Below, piece after piece: positions 36,518-44,539 of a stretch of 64,000 nucleotides of DNA. How positions within the stretch are numbered: the first letter of the stretch is position 1; every line of letters starts with the position of its first letter. The notes below the pieces were generated by a model. The model was not told the origin of the DNA. It did not search any database and saw only the letters and a program-made list of their open reading frames with translations. The DNA lies in NCBI RefSeq assembly GCF_010731895.1, contig NZ_AP022596.1:992001-1056000 (forward strand), read 5' to 3'. The translations under genes and the position numbers were made by a program. Origin of the DNA: Mycolicibacterium helvum. Lineage in GTDB: Bacteria; Actinomycetota; Actinomycetes; Mycobacteriales; Mycobacteriaceae.

Positions 36518-37458
36518 GACACCTCCATCGGGAAGAACATCGTCTGCAACTGGGTCAACGCGAGATTGATGATCGCGATGAAGACGACATTGAGGACCAC
36601 CGAGGAGTTGACCGCGTCGGCGACACCACGCGGACCGCCCTTGGCTTCCATCCCCCGCAGACAGGAGATCACCGCAACCACGCCCGCGAAGATCAGCGAT
36701 TTACCAAGGGTGAACCAGACATCCGTCACCGATGCGAAGGTGCCGAATGACTGCCAGAAGCTGCCCGTGGTCACCCCGCTGACGCCGACCGCGATGGTGA
36801 ACGACGCGGCGACCGCCGACGCGATGATGATCGAGCACAGCATCGGGGCGATGATCAGCAATGCCAGGAAGCGGGGAACTACGAGGGATCGCACGGGATC
36901 GATACCCAGGACGCGTAAGGCGTCCAATTCTTCGCGAATCGCGCGCGCGCCGAGGTCCGATGCGATCGCCGAGGCAGCGGCGCCGCCCATCAGCAGCCCC
37001 GCGGTGACGGGCGCCCCCTGGCGCACCACTCCCACCCCGCTGGCGGCACCGACGAGCGAACTGGCTCCCACCTGGTTGACCAGCCCGGCGGTCTGGATCG
37101 ACACGATCGCGCCAATCGGGATCGCCATCAGCAACGCCGGAGTGGCCGTCACCTTCAGCAAACCCCATGCCTGCACCAACATCTCGCCGCCGGGGAGACG
37201 CAGCCGCACCCCATCGACGATCGAGTAGCGGAGCACCGAAATCGCCAGAGCGACACCACGGCCGATGGTTCCCACACTGCGTACCGGGACCGACAACAGA
37301 TGAGCCACCACACGTCTGAACAGCGCGGCAGGGCCCGTTCGTCGAGGCCGATCACGCCCGTCGGCGCGCACCGGAGAGACGGCGGGCGGCGGGGCCGCTA
37401 CGCCTACTTCTGTCACACCGGTACCGCTACGCAACATCAACTCGCTTCTGAACCGCAT
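36514..37458 (-). CDS. yrbEA: YrbEA/MlaE-type permease of Mce importer
   Basis: A permease of ~314 residues and first gene of the mce operon. It has the MlaE signature GAPVTAGLLMGGAAASAIAS, DLGARAIREELDALRVLGID and PVRSLVVPRFLALL. The N-terminus is long and Pro/Arg-rich before the first helix. The start is uncertain: ATG 37458 (MRFRSELMLR), ATG 37437 (MLRSGTG) and more distal codons are in frame, none with a strong ribosome site. A possible 17-codon leader frame at 37480-37427 ends just inside the ATG 37437 region. Confidence 0.9.
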   Translation of the reverse strand: MRFRSELMLRSGTGVTEVGVAAPPPAVSPVRADGRDRPRRTGPAALFRRVVAHLLSVPVRSVGTIGRGVALAISVLRYSIVDGVRLRLPGGEMLVQAWGLLKVTATPALLMAIPIGAIVSIQTAGLVNQVGASSLVGAASGVGVVRQGAPVTAGLLMGGAAASAIASDLGARAIREELDALRVLGIDPVRSLVVPRFLALLIIAPMLCSIIIASAVAASFTIAVGVSGVTTGSFWQSFGTFASVTDVWFTLGKSLIFAGVVAVISCLRGMEAKGGPRGVADAVNSSVVLNVVFIAIINLALTQLQTMFFPMEVS

Positions 37459-37532
37459 TTCCAGGATGCATGGCGAACATCGTCCTTTCGTGCGGATGCT
37501 GCATTGCGACGTATGATTCCTACACACGTTAC

Positions 37533-37546
37533 TGACTTGTTGTCAA
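37533..37546 (-). promoter_or_regulatory. Candidate mce promoter -35 box inside a TGAC-N5-GTCA palindrome
   Basis: On the minus strand TTGACA (37546-37541) lies upstream of yrbEA. It overlaps an inverted repeat TGAC-ACAA-G-TCA type (37533-37545; arms TGAC and GTCA, five-base spacer), so a regulator bound there would block the polymerase. The -10 region is weak: TAGGAA at 18-base spacing. No regulator gene is adjacent. Confidence 0.45.
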
Positions 37547-37577
37547 TCATCGGCGCCGCGCCGATCCGGGCCGGGGG

Positions 37578-38171
37578 TCAGTCGCAGACGTGGGAGTGGC
37601 CGATGCGGCTGCCCCAGCGCTTCGCACGCTGCAGTGACGGTCCGACGAACCACGCCGGCTGTCGCCCATGGATCCCGGCGCTCACATTGGACAGGTGCTG
37701 CCAGAGCCGGAAGAAGCTTTCACCCTGGTAGAGCGGGAAAAAGTCGTCGCCAAGGTAGTCCTGGGTCAACGTCAGGGCCTGCGCACGTGGCGCAAGGTAG
37801 GCCTCCGACTGGTCGATGTTGGCCGTCACTGCGTCGGCAATAGCCTGATTGTTCTCGACGGTGTAGTCCCCGTTGCTCCTCGTCAGATTGGTGTTGAACC
37901 GGTCAATCTGCTTGATGAGGGCGTCGTACTGGGCGTTGTACCACTGGCACATCTCGCGCTCGGCATTGATATCGCCGTCGGTCACCTGATTGCGGCTGGC
38001 GTCGAAGGGGTACGGAAACTTGGGCTGCCAGTTGCTCGGGCCCGCGACGATCACCGGCAATGGTGGCGCAATGTCGTCCACAAGCGGATCGGCATTCGAC
38101 GGACCCGGCGCCGCCATACCGAAACAGATCAAACCCACAATCACCAAGCCGAACAGGCGCTTTCGACGCAT
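37578..38171 (-). CDS. Secreted protein of unknown function upstream of mce operon
   Basis: A 197-residue exported protein. The signal peptide is MRRKRLFGLVIVGLICFGMA with cleavage after SNA-DP. The mature part contains PKFPYPFDASRNQVTDGDIN, REMCQWYNAQYDALIKQIDR and a long helical middle, with one further Cys near the end (HSHVCD) that could pair with the first. ATG 38171 follows GAGG by six bases. It is 51 bp upstream of the likely mce promoter and on the same strand. I do not recognise the family; export and place suggest a link with the importer. Confidence 0.75.
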   Translation of the reverse strand: MRRKRLFGLVIVGLICFGMAAPGPSNADPLVDDIAPPLPVIVAGPSNWQPKFPYPFDASRNQVTDGDINAEREMCQWYNAQYDALIKQIDRFNTNLTRSNGDYTVENNQAIADAVTANIDQSEAYLAPRAQALTLTQDYLGDDFFPLYQGESFFRLWQHLSNVSAGIHGRQPAWFVGPSLQRAKRWGSRIGHSHVCD

Positions 38172-38375
38172 CTTCTGCCTCACATCCGTCGTCGTAACAG
38201 CAGTACCCGCGGCGGTTGGGCAACAACGGCCGACTGCCACCATCGCAGGTTCGGTGCGTGTTTCACAGTCCGCGCATCCGCTGAATGTATTTTCTACGCG
38301 TACTGTCGCGCAACGGCGATGTTGCTATACGGTGTGCGAATCATCCGTCGGCCCGATCTTTGCGAGGTGTAGTAC

Positions 38376-38852
38376 GTGCTGTTCCCACGGATCTGGACAA
38401 CAGCCGCCGCAGCGACTCTCGCGTCCACGCTTTTGGCCGCGCCGCCGGCACTCCCCCAGGTCAAGGCCGACCCATCGACCACCCTGGCACAGGGCGTGGC
38501 TGCCGCCCGGACCACGTCCAATTGCCCTCCCTTACAGCAGAATTCGCTAGTCGAGCGCAGTGCCTCGATGGCCAACCAGGCAACGGCCGCCTACATCAGC
38601 CATCGCAGTGCCGCGGTGCCCTTCACCGATCCTCTGCCCGCCCTGGCGGCAATCGGCTATACCGGCAGCAAGGGCATGGTGTTGGCCGGGCACGGCGCCA
38701 CGGACGCCGAGGCCGTGCAAGCGTTGCTTCTGCAGTATCAGGCATTTAAGCCAGACTGCGCATACTCGCAGTTCGGAACCGACCTGGGGCGCGCTGACGA
38801 CGGCGCCGCGCTCGCGGCAGTCGTTCTCACGGTTCCAGTCGGACACCCGTAG
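38376..38852 (+). CDS. Small secreted protein, perhaps CAP-like
   Basis: A 158-residue exported protein with a signal peptide (cleavage near KA-DPST) and a compact domain. LVERSASMANQATAAYISHR, ALAAIGYTGSKGMVLAGHGA, DAEAVQALLLQYQAFKPDCA and YSQFGTDLG follow the order of motifs in small mycobacterial CAP/SCP-type proteins, but the match is from memory and weak. Two cysteines (SNCPPL, PDCAYS) may pair. The start is GTG. It is divergent from the secreted gene at 38171, and the 204 bp between share TACGCGTA near 38294. Confidence 0.7.
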   Translation: MLFPRIWTTAAAATLASTLLAAPPALPQVKADPSTTLAQGVAAARTTSNCPPLQQNSLVERSASMANQATAAYISHRSAAVPFTDPLPALAAIGYTGSKGMVLAGHGATDAEAVQALLLQYQAFKPDCAYSQFGTDLGRADDGAALAAVVLTVPVGHP

Positions 38853-39045
38853 CCGTGGTGGCATCAGCGATCCGCAATTAACGGCCATGATCAGCTGATC
38901 CACAAACCACGCATCGGTTTACCAGTGAATTTCTACGCATCTTTGACATCACCGGCCTTCAGCGGCTATTCTTCCAAGAGTGTCGGCCGTCACAGCTTGG
39001 CGACGATCGGCCTTTCCGATGCCGCACTGGAGGAGTTACGTCACA

Positions 39046-39591
39046 GTGACGAATAATCGGAGTATTCGCGTTCCCATGGTGCAGGCCCGAATTGGCCTCC
39101 TCGCGGTCGCGGTCGCGCTTGCGCTCGTCGCTCTCGTTTCGCTGATATCGACTCCGCCGCTTGGCCGGGCGGACACCTCCTCACCCAACTATCCGCAACT
39201 GCGTTATTTCACCGAGATCGATTCGGCCCCCTATGCCATGTCGAACCCACCGGGTGCCTCATTGCCGGATCAACCCGGTTACTGGTTCGTCACTGCGCAG
39301 GGCATCGACTGTGGCATCTGGTTCCGCGGGAGTTTCGGCTGCACTGGGCCGATTCCGGGCGCCCCCCAGGGCGTAGACAAGATTGGCTGGATCACCGGTG
39401 ACACCCGCGTCCACTACGACTGGACCCTCGCGATCCGGTTTCCACCGACTCGAGGATCGGCCACCATCCCACCGCTGTCCTACATCAGCGTGGACGGCAC
39501 CACATGCGGGACAACCCTTGACCTGAGTACCTATTGCGAACGAGGTCCGTTCCGCTTCATGATCAGCCCCACGCACACCTGGCTCAACTAG
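39046..39591 (+). CDS. Secreted/anchored protein, tandem paralogue 1
   Basis: A 181-residue exported protein with an N-terminal hydrophobic segment (ARIGLLAVAVALALVALVSL) and a beta-rich domain with four cysteines: TAQGIDCGIWFRGSFGCTGP and VDGTTCGTTLDLSTYCERGP. GTG 39046 follows AGGAG by ten bases; ATG 39076 is an alternative. The next gene begins at the very next base and has the same cysteine spacing, so the two arose by duplication. A family typical of mycobacteria; no known function. Confidence 0.78.
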   Translation: MTNNRSIRVPMVQARIGLLAVAVALALVALVSLISTPPLGRADTSSPNYPQLRYFTEIDSAPYAMSNPPGASLPDQPGYWFVTAQGIDCGIWFRGSFGCTGPIPGAPQGVDKIGWITGDTRVHYDWTLAIRFPPTRGSATIPPLSYISVDGTTCGTTLDLSTYCERGPFRFMISPTHTWLN

Positions 39592-40092
39592 ATGGCATCC
39601 ACCCAGCAACGAGTGGTCGTCGGCCTGCTTACCGTGCTTGGTTTGGCGGTCACTGCTCCCCCAGTCAGTGCCCAAGCCGCCGTCTACCCCGACATCGACA
39701 ACTACACCGCCGTCAACAACGAGATCTACCGGGTGCCTGACGAGGAAGGTGTCTGGCTGACGACACCGTTGGGAATCCATTGCGCCATCGATGATTCCGG
39801 CAGTTACGGATGTTCCGGCGCACTTCCCGGTGGCGCCGCGGGCGACAATGAGGTCGCGTGGTTCGTCGGCGATCCTTACCCGAGGCTATACGCCACCGCG
39901 CAGCCGCGGTTCGTCTCCGGCGCCGGTCAGTCCATCCTGAATGGCGAGCACGTCATCGACTACCACGGCGCGCGCTGTGCTGTCACCCGCGAGTCCGGAA
40001 TCTACTGCGTCCACGGCGACGACCCGAACAGTCAGCTGATGGTGACGTCGGCCCGCGTCTTGCGCGGACCGGACGCCACACCGAGCAGCTGA
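39592..40092 (+). CDS. Secreted protein, tandem paralogue 2
   Basis: A 166-residue exported protein with a clear signal peptide (VVVGLLTVLGLAVTAPPVSA) and the same core as its neighbour: TTPLGIHCAIDDSGSYGCSG, then a late pair in YHGARCAVTRESGIYCVHGD. Its ATG directly follows the TAG of paralogue 1, so they are translated as a unit. It converges on the CrtI-like gene. Confidence 0.8.
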   Translation: MASTQQRVVVGLLTVLGLAVTAPPVSAQAAVYPDIDNYTAVNNEIYRVPDEEGVWLTTPLGIHCAIDDSGSYGCSGALPGGAAGDNEVAWFVGDPYPRLYATAQPRFVSGAGQSILNGEHVIDYHGARCAVTRESGIYCVHGDDPNSQLMVTSARVLRGPDATPSS

Positions 40093-40124
40093 GGCTCGGC
40101 TCCGCTGGCCACCAGTGGCCGACG

Positions 40125-41705
40125 TCAGTGCTTGATGTCCTTGAGAACCGCGGCTGCGCAGTGCTTTCCGGGGAGCCCGGAGACTCCCCCACCGGGGTGC
40201 GTACTAGCCGAACCCAGATACAGTCCGTCGATGGCAGTACGGTAACCACCAGCTCCCGCGGCCGGCCGCATCGGACCGAGTCGGGTCGGCGCGTTGTCGA
40301 TGTGATAGATGCAGCCATTCTCCGCACCGGTACGCACGGCGAGATCCTGTGCCGTCTCCACGAAGGTTCCGATCGTCATCGCGGAGAATTCGGGCGCGAA
40401 CTGCTCGACCTTGTCGACCAGGCGGCGCTCGGCCTCACCGCGCCACTTGTCCCATCCACCAACGGGATCCACCGGAGCGGGCCCATACAACTGAACGACA
40501 TCCTGCCCGGCCGGCGCTTGGCTCTGGTCGATTGCCGACAGAATCCCCAGGCAGAAGACCGCCCGATCCGGCACCTCGCCGCGTGCCGACTGTTCGCCCG
40601 CGGCGACGACTTCCTCCAGGGTGCCCGCGTACAGAGCCGGCCGCCGCAAGTCGAGGCCGTCGGTGCGGTGCGGTTGATGACCGGGGAGCTCGAGCCTGCC
40701 GGACAGCGCGGCGTTGACGGTGAAGGTCCCAAGGCCGGTGGCGTTGGCGGGCGCCTGGCGGATGCGGCTGGCAATGTCGATCGGCAGGGCATCTCCCACC
40801 AGGTCCGGAACGCGCTGTGCAGGACATGCAGCGATGACCGCGCGACCGGCACGGATGACCGAACCGTCGGCGAGTTCCACCACACCGCCACGGCCACCCA
40901 TACGAATGGCCGCAACCTCGCTGTCGAGCCGCACCTGCCCGCCGTGTGCGAGCAAGCAGCGCTGCAGAGCTGCGACAAGTCCGCCCATTCCACCGACGGG
41001 ACGGACTGCGCCCTGATGATGGATCATCGACGGTGCGAGCAATGCGATGGCGCTGCCGTCCACGGTGAGCGGAGCCAGGATCGAACCGGTACCCGCGAAA
41101 ATGCCGCGCACCGCTTCAGACTCGAAGAGCCCGTCGATTCCGTCGGCCGCCGTCGTCGTCAGCGAGGACGCCAACAACGACCGCACCCGCCGACCGCCGG
41201 CGAGCGCCCGCAGCACGGCCCGGATGGTGGCCCGACTGGGCCGGCTCGGATTCGACAAGCCGTACTGATCCTGGATCTTGAGGATCTTGATACCCGCGTC
41301 GGTGAGCTCGGCGTAGGTCTGAGCATCCTTGGCCGAGAACCGTCGAATGTCGGCGACGGTCTTGCCGAGATCGGCTTGCAGCGCCAGGGATTCGCCGGAG
41401 TCTCCGAGCCACGCCCACCCCGCGGCGTCGAGATCGCGGTGGCCGTAACGGTCGAGTTGGAGTTCACGACCCACGCCGCCGGCACGGAAGTACACGTTCT
41501 CCCAAGCCCCTGGGCTCAAGATGTGCTCGGGGGCCGCATCGACGAACGGTCGGGAGGCGGCCATGCCGCCGAGCCAGGAACGCTGTTCGAGTACCAGCAC
41601 GCGCAGACCCGCACGGGCCAAGTAGCAGGCCGTCACGAGCCCGTTGTGTCCACCGCCGACGATGACGATGTCGTGTTGCTCAGTTGCGTTCTCAACACTG
41701 GTCAC
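40125..41705 (-). CDS. CrtI/phytoene-desaturase-like FAD oxidoreductase
   Basis: A 526-residue FAD enzyme. The dinucleotide fold is at the N-terminus (DIVIVGGGHNGLVTACYLAR... LEQRSWLGG) and the conserved end is DGLYLGSASTHPGGGVSGLP, typical of carotenoid desaturase/isomerase and retinol saturase relatives. The middle holds PVGGMGGLVAALQRCLLAHG, as in that family. GTG 41705 follows a GAGGAG site at nine bases. Its substrate could be an unsaturated or isoprenoid compound, given the surrounding catabolic genes. It is divergent from the acyl-CoA dehydrogenase gene. Confidence 0.88.
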   Translation of the reverse strand: MTSVENATEQHDIVIVGGGHNGLVTACYLARAGLRVLVLEQRSWLGGMAASRPFVDAAPEHILSPGAWENVYFRAGGVGRELQLDRYGHRDLDAAGWAWLGDSGESLALQADLGKTVADIRRFSAKDAQTYAELTDAGIKILKIQDQYGLSNPSRPSRATIRAVLRALAGGRRVRSLLASSLTTTAADGIDGLFESEAVRGIFAGTGSILAPLTVDGSAIALLAPSMIHHQGAVRPVGGMGGLVAALQRCLLAHGGQVRLDSEVAAIRMGGRGGVVELADGSVIRAGRAVIAACPAQRVPDLVGDALPIDIASRIRQAPANATGLGTFTVNAALSGRLELPGHQPHRTDGLDLRRPALYAGTLEEVVAAGEQSARGEVPDRAVFCLGILSAIDQSQAPAGQDVVQLYGPAPVDPVGGWDKWRGEAERRLVDKVEQFAPEFSAMTIGTFVETAQDLAVRTGAENGCIYHIDNAPTRLGPMRPAAGAGGYRTAIDGLYLGSASTHPGGGVSGLPGKHCAAAVLKDIKH

Positions 41706-41994
41706 GGCGCTGGGCTCCTCGTGGTGACGGTGACGCGAAAGGACGGTCACGGCAGATGAAACCTGACAACAGGACTACACACCGGGGAAGCCGCCGTGGC
41801 ATAGACAACCCTAGATCGACTATCAGTAGACAGTCAATTATGCGTAGCTAGATGAGTGATTTACTCTGCATAGATCGGTATAACGCTCGTTTGCGCCGGC
41901 AGTCCACACACTCCCAGTCCGTGGATCAGTGAAGATCTGCCCACAGCCGTTGCACGAGCGGGCTTCCCGACCGACCGACCCCGAAAGGACCGCC
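41706..41994. promoter_or_regulatory. Divergent region with TTATGCGTAGC motif
   Basis: A 289-bp gap between the CrtI-like and acyl-CoA dehydrogenase genes. It contains TTATGCGTAGC at 41838-41848 and a looser CTCTGCATAG at 41865-41874. The first is the reverse complement form of the TACGCATA motif seen before fadA and near the TetR gene. The stretch around 41820-41880 is unusually AT-rich for this genome. No coding frame of note is present. Confidence 0.5.
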
Positions 41995-43179
41995 GTGACC
42001 TCAACACTTAGCCGTCCCACCTCTCCGTCATCGTCCTGGATGACCGACGACGTCGCCGCGGTGGCCGAACTGGCCCGAGACTTCTTCACCCACCACGTGA
42101 TTCCGACGGCCGAGCAATCGGTCCGCGACGGGCGTCCGGCCCGCGAGCTCTACCGCAAGGCCGGCGAGATGGGCCTGCTGTGCATGTCGATTCCCGAGGA
42201 GTACGGCGGCGGTGGCGGAACATTCGCGCACGAGGCCGCGCTGGTGACCGAGCAGACGCGGGTGGGCGATTCCTCGATGCACCTGGGTGTGCACTCGATC
42301 ATCGTTCCGCACTACATCCTGGCCTACGGTAGCGAGGCGCAGAAGCAGCGTTACCTGCCGCGCTTAGCCTCGGGTGAGTGGATTTCGGCGATCGCCATGA
42401 CCGAGCCGGGCGCCGGGTCTGACTTGCAGGCCATGACCACCAAGGCCGTGAAATGCGATGGTGGCTATTCGATCACCGGAACCAAGTGCTTCATCTCCAA
42501 TGGATTGAACGCCGATGTGGTGGTGCTGGCCGCCAAGACCGATCCCGGAGCCCGCGGTGCCGGGATCTCGTTGTTCATCGTCGACGTGACCGAGGCGGCA
42601 GCCGGCAGCGCGCCTGCGGGCTTCTCCCGTGGCGCGGCACTGCACAAGATCGGGCAGCAGGGCCAGGACACCGCCGAGCTGTACTTCGAGGACTTCGTGG
42701 TCCCAGAGGACGCTGTCCTCGGCGAGCTGAACACCGGTTTCAAACAGCTCAAGACCCAGCTCGCTGCCGAGCGAGTCATCCTCGGCGTGGGAGCAGTCGC
42801 GGCGATGGAGCGCGCGGTGGCCCTGACCACCGAATACACCAAGCAGCGCAATATTTTCGGTGCACCCATGCTGGCCATGCAGAACACTCGCTTCGAACTG
42901 GCTGAGTGCGCAACGCTGGCCAAGGTGTCCCGGGTCTTCATCGACGACTGCATCACCGCCCTCATCGCAGGGGAGCTCGACGCCACCACAGCTGCGATGG
43001 CGAAGTACTGGCTTGCCGAACAGCAGTGTGTGGTCGTCGACCGGTGCCTGCAGCTCTTCGGCGGATACGGCTACAGCCTGGAATACCCCATCGCTCAGAT
43101 GTACGCCGACGCGCGCATCCAGAAGATCTATGCCGGCGCCAACGAAGTCATGAAGGAATTGATCGCCCGGACCCTGTAA
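41995..43179 (+). CDS. Acyl-CoA dehydrogenase (FadE family)
   Basis: A 394-residue flavin enzyme that introduces the alpha-beta double bond in acyl-CoA. Family signatures: AIAMTEPGAGSDLQAM, GTKCFISNGLNADVVVLAAK and the C-terminal LFGGYGYSLEYPIAQMYADARI followed by IYAGANEVMKELIAR. The catalytic Glu in IYAGANEV-type position is present. GTG 41995 follows AAAGGA at five bases; a frame beginning earlier lacks similarity. A strong hairpin ends the gene. M. tuberculosis has over thirty paralogues, so no number is given. Confidence 0.93.
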   Translation: MTSTLSRPTSPSSSWMTDDVAAVAELARDFFTHHVIPTAEQSVRDGRPARELYRKAGEMGLLCMSIPEEYGGGGGTFAHEAALVTEQTRVGDSSMHLGVHSIIVPHYILAYGSEAQKQRYLPRLASGEWISAIAMTEPGAGSDLQAMTTKAVKCDGGYSITGTKCFISNGLNADVVVLAAKTDPGARGAGISLFIVDVTEAAAGSAPAGFSRGAALHKIGQQGQDTAELYFEDFVVPEDAVLGELNTGFKQLKTQLAAERVILGVGAVAAMERAVALTTEYTKQRNIFGAPMLAMQNTRFELAECATLAKVSRVFIDDCITALIAGELDATTAAMAKYWLAEQQCVVVDRCLQLFGGYGYSLEYPIAQMYADARIQKIYAGANEVMKELIARTL

Positions 43180-43210
43180 TACCCGGGTGACGCTCGGGTT
43201 CACGCAGGAC

Positions 43211-43258
43211 GATAACGCCTGCACCGTTTACCTGTCGGGGGGCGGTGCAGGCGTTATC
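43211..43258. terminator. Bidirectional terminator between acyl-CoA dehydrogenase and SDR genes
   Basis: GATAACGCCTGCACCG at 43211-43226 pairs perfectly over 16 bases with CGGTGCAGGCGTTATC at 43243-43258, around a 16-base loop, and is followed on the plus strand by TTTT. It lies between two convergent operons and can serve both. Confidence 0.85.
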
Positions 43259-43265
43259 TTTTGCC

Positions 43266-44081
43266 TCAGTACATCGGCGGCGGCTCGCCACCGCCGTCTA
43301 CGACGATCCGCTGCCCGGTGATGTACTCACCGCCGGGACCAGCGAGAAAGACCACGAGCCGGGCGATGTCACCGGGTTTGCAGATGCGGCCAAAGGGTGC
43401 GTTCAGCTCGGTCTGTTCGATGGTGCCACCGTCCGAGCCGGCGCGAACCAGCTTGGCGCCCATATCCGTATCGACCAGACCCGGCGAGATGATGTTGACC
43501 CGGATCCCGTTGTCACGCTCCTCGCGTGCCAGTACCCGACACGCCGTCTCCATCGCGGCCTTGGCCATCGCGTAGGGCGCCGTGTTGGCCAGGCACGCGT
43601 CGACGATAGCGCTGGAGATGACGACGATGTCGGCACGGTCCTTCGCCCGCATGGCCGGCAGCAGAGCGCGGATCAGCTCCAACGGCCCCAACGCGTGCAC
43701 GGCAAGTAGCTGATGGAACTCCTCGGGGTTGCTGTCGGCGATCGTTCTCCCGCGGCTGGCCACACCGGCGTTACTCACCAGAAGGTCGACCTCGCCGAGA
43801 TTCGTGGCGATGGACTCGGCCGCGGCTCGCCATGAATCACCGTCGGCGGCCGAGGCATACACCGAAATAGCCTGTCCCCCAGCTAATTCAATGTCCGATA
43901 CCACCTGGGCCGCGGAATCCGGGGAATTCATGTATGTCACGGCAACCTTCGCTCCGGCTGCCGCGAGTTCGCGAGCAACTCCGGCGCCCACCCCGCGTGA
44001 ACCTCCGGTCACCAGTGCGACCCGGCCCCGCAGCGGTGCGTCCCTGGCAGTTCTCACGGCGGTGTCGGCCACCTCGCTCAT
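43266..44081 (-). CDS. Short-chain dehydrogenase/reductase
   Basis: A 271-residue SDR oxidoreductase. The NAD(P) fingerprint is VALVTGGSRGVGAGVA, the NAG motif is LVSNAGVAS, catalytic Ser is in VVISSAIVD and the YxxxK is YAMAK (APYAMAKAA). The end VDGGGEPPPMY is typical of classical SDRs. ATG 44081 overlaps the SRPBCC gene stop by 4 bp, so it is the last gene of the six-gene catabolic operon. It likely oxidises or reduces a hydroxyl/keto intermediate. Confidence 0.93.
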   Translation of the reverse strand: MSEVADTAVRTARDAPLRGRVALVTGGSRGVGAGVARELAAAGAKVAVTYMNSPDSAAQVVSDIELAGGQAISVYASAADGDSWRAAAESIATNLGEVDLLVSNAGVASRGRTIADSNPEEFHQLLAVHALGPLELIRALLPAMRAKDRADIVVISSAIVDACLANTAPYAMAKAAMETACRVLAREERDNGIRVNIISPGLVDTDMGAKLVRAGSDGGTIEQTELNAPFGRICKPGDIARLVVFLAGPGGEYITGQRIVVDGGGEPPPMY

Positions 44082-44539
44082 ACCCGTGCTCCTTGTGCTC
44101 GACGTTCGGCGGTCGCCACCAGCCGCTGCAATAGCCCGGAGATGGTGGTTCGAAGCATGGCCCGCAGCACGGGTGCCATGGCAGGGCGCTTCGGGGTGAA
44201 GGCGATTCGCCACTCCACTTCGACTCCGCCGTCGGGACTTTCGGCGATGGTCACCGACCCGAGGTAGTGGGAGAACACCGCGGGGCTGATCACCGTGTAG
44301 GTGTGGCCGCCGGCATCGCGGGTCAGGATCAGCTCGCGGATGAACACCGGCCAGGCACCAAGCCTGCGCACCGCGCCGACCCCACCCGGCTGACCTTCAC
44401 CCCAACGTTCCCACTGCGCCTGCAACAGCAACGGACGCGCCCAACTGGGCCAGTTGTCCACATCATCGAGGACATCCATCACCGTCGCCGCGTCGGCCTG
44501 GCAGTGCGCGACGAAGGCAAATGTTCCCTGCACGGTCAC
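44078..44539 (-). CDS. SRPBCC/polyketide-cyclase-like protein
   Basis: A 153-residue protein of the START/SRPBCC ligand-binding fold: VTVQGTFAFVAHCQADAATV, DDVDNWPSWARPLL and GGVEVEWRIAFTPKRP are family landmarks. Such proteins bind hydrophobic ligands or act as cyclases/dehydratases. GTG 44539 overlaps the aldehyde dehydrogenase stop (GTGA); the longer frame to 44800 is antisense-like and was rejected. Fifth gene of the operon. Confidence 0.85.
   Translation of the reverse strand: MTVQGTFAFVAHCQADAATVMDVLDDVDNWPSWARPLLLQAQWERWGEGQPGGVGAVRRLGAWPVFIRELILTRDAGGHTYTVISPAVFSHYLGSVTIAESPDGGVEVEWRIAFTPKRPAMAPVLRAMLRTTISGLLQRLVATAERRAQGARV

Noticed and set aside
40103..40118. Small GGCCAC-CA-GTGGCC dyad between convergent genes as a terminator
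   Set aside because: Six-base arms with a two-base loop cannot fold well without losing pairs; too weak to call.
39858..41759. A 633-codon plus-strand frame
   Set aside because: It runs antisense through the CrtI-like gene and out of frame in the secreted protein gene; its composition (Arg/Gly/His-rich) is that of a GC-rich shadow frame.
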